Source: Anaerocolumna sp.
Lineage (GTDB): Bacteria; Bacillota; Clostridia; Lachnospirales; Lachnospiraceae
Assembly (NCBI GenBank): GCA_029239975.1
Contig: JARBTX010000020.1
Span: 1-53,080 of the forward strand
Direction of reading: 5' to 3'
Length of the DNA stretch: 53,080 nucleotides
Below are positions 52,871-53,080 of this stretch, piece by piece (position 1 is the first letter of the stretch; every line of letters starts with the position of its first letter). The translations under genes and the position numbers were made by a program. Below the pieces are notes generated by a model, which saw only the letters and a program-made list of their open reading frames with translations, was not told the DNA's origin and searched no databases.

Positions 52871-52906
52871 TGCCACAAATTTCAGTGAAAGAATCATCCT
52901 GTGGCA
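52871..52906. other. Hairpin upstream of the ABC-2 genes
   Basis: TGCCACA (52871-52877) and TGTGGCA (52900-52906) pair. T-rich DNA follows on the plus strand, where no gene needs a terminator; on the minus strand it would be a leader hairpin. Confidence 0.35.
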
Positions 52907-52913
52907 CCTTTCT

Positions 52914-52985
52914 TTTTATTTTCTTTCACTTTTATTTTCTTTCATTTTAATTACTTTCAGTTTTATTTTCATTCTCTTTTATTTT
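52914..52985. repeat. Pyrimidine-rich imperfect tandem repeat
   Basis: About four imperfect units of TTTTATTTTCTTTCA lie in an almost pure pyrimidine strand. Confidence 0.6.
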
Positions 52986-52995
52986 TATAATGTAC

Positions 52996-53074
52996 CCATA
53001 ACCGTGGACACTTTATTTAGTGAAGACCTGTCTTTCAGACATCCTTACTAAATATATCCTTAATTATGGACACT
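52996..53074. other. Three-tier hairpin flanked by short direct repeats at the window edge
   Basis: CCATAA (52996-53001) with TTATGG (53064-53069), ATTTAGT (53015-53021) with ACTAAAT (53047-53053) and TGTCT (53029-53033) with AGACA (53037-53041) are nested. GGACACT occurs at both ends (53006-53012 and 53068-53074). No coding frame crosses it. It may be an RNA leader or a small inverted-repeat element. Confidence 0.35.
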
Positions 53075-53080
53075 GTGCAT

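Overview
The window is low-GC DNA from an anaerobic, plant-polysaccharide-degrading Firmicute. My best inference is Lachnospiraceae, close to Lachnoclostridium (Clostridium) phytofermentans. The reasons are AT-rich intergenic DNA, strong GGAGG ribosome binding sites, the three [FeFe]-hydrogenase maturases HydE, HydG and HydF, a flavodiiron protein, CUT1 sugar transporters with AraC regulators, a very large modular secreted glycosidase and pectin-catabolism genes. Forty-one protein genes are called. All are on the minus strand except two AraC regulators and a tandem pair of RCC1-propeller membrane proteins. I found no tRNA, rRNA, CRISPR array, prophage or transposase.

Layout from low to high coordinates (minus-strand operons read from high to low). 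1-6557: a sugar ABC-transporter operon (large binding-protein fusion, two permeases, NHL/TPR protein, Yip1-like protein) with a divergent AraC regulator at 6954. 8029-14324: a CPBP protease, a HAD phosphatase, an ABC-F ATPase behind an apparent transcription attenuator, a SleB-type cell-wall hydrolase, and a sigma factor with a membrane partner. 14531-14751: a candidate small RNA. 14977-18545: the dTDP-L-rhamnose operon, transcribed rmlA-rmlC-rmlD-rmlB. 18917-24637: a 1906-residue secreted beta-helix (GH28-like) enzyme. 25387-29973: a nitrosative/oxidative-stress block (ric, DUF1858, DUF438-hemerythrin-PAS, an FNR-like regulator, fprA). 30447-34704: kduI, an SDR, an F5/8-like protein and rhaM with a divergent AraC regulator, which looks like the intracellular end of rhamnogalacturonan degradation. 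34707-42147: aconitase, twin RCC1 proteins and hydF. 42403-45053: hydG and hydE. 45402-50670: an ABC exporter with its two-component system. 50769-52835: a DUF2325 protein under a Fur-like box and two ABC-2 permeases.

The most coherent system is the FNR-like module. The regulator carries four cysteines in an E. coli FNR-like arrangement and an FNR-type recognition helix (E-T-V-S-R). Two promoters in the same block, those of the ric operon and of fprA, each carry a TGAT-N4-ATCA palindrome centred the same distance (34.5 bp to hexamer edge) upstream of an identical TATACT -10 box. This is class II (-41.5) activator geometry.

Non-coding DNA is unusually structured. There are (1) three copies of an approximately 75-bp element, each lying between two genes of an operon and supplying the ribosome binding site of the downstream gene (before the NHL gene, rmlD and hydG); (2) four copies of a long nested hairpin of about 120-150 bp in which two copies show compensatory arm changes; (3) a 210-bp three-tier palindrome before fprA; and (4) terminator-type attenuators before the ABC-F gene and possibly before hydE. 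Everything here comes from reading the sequence; no database search was run.
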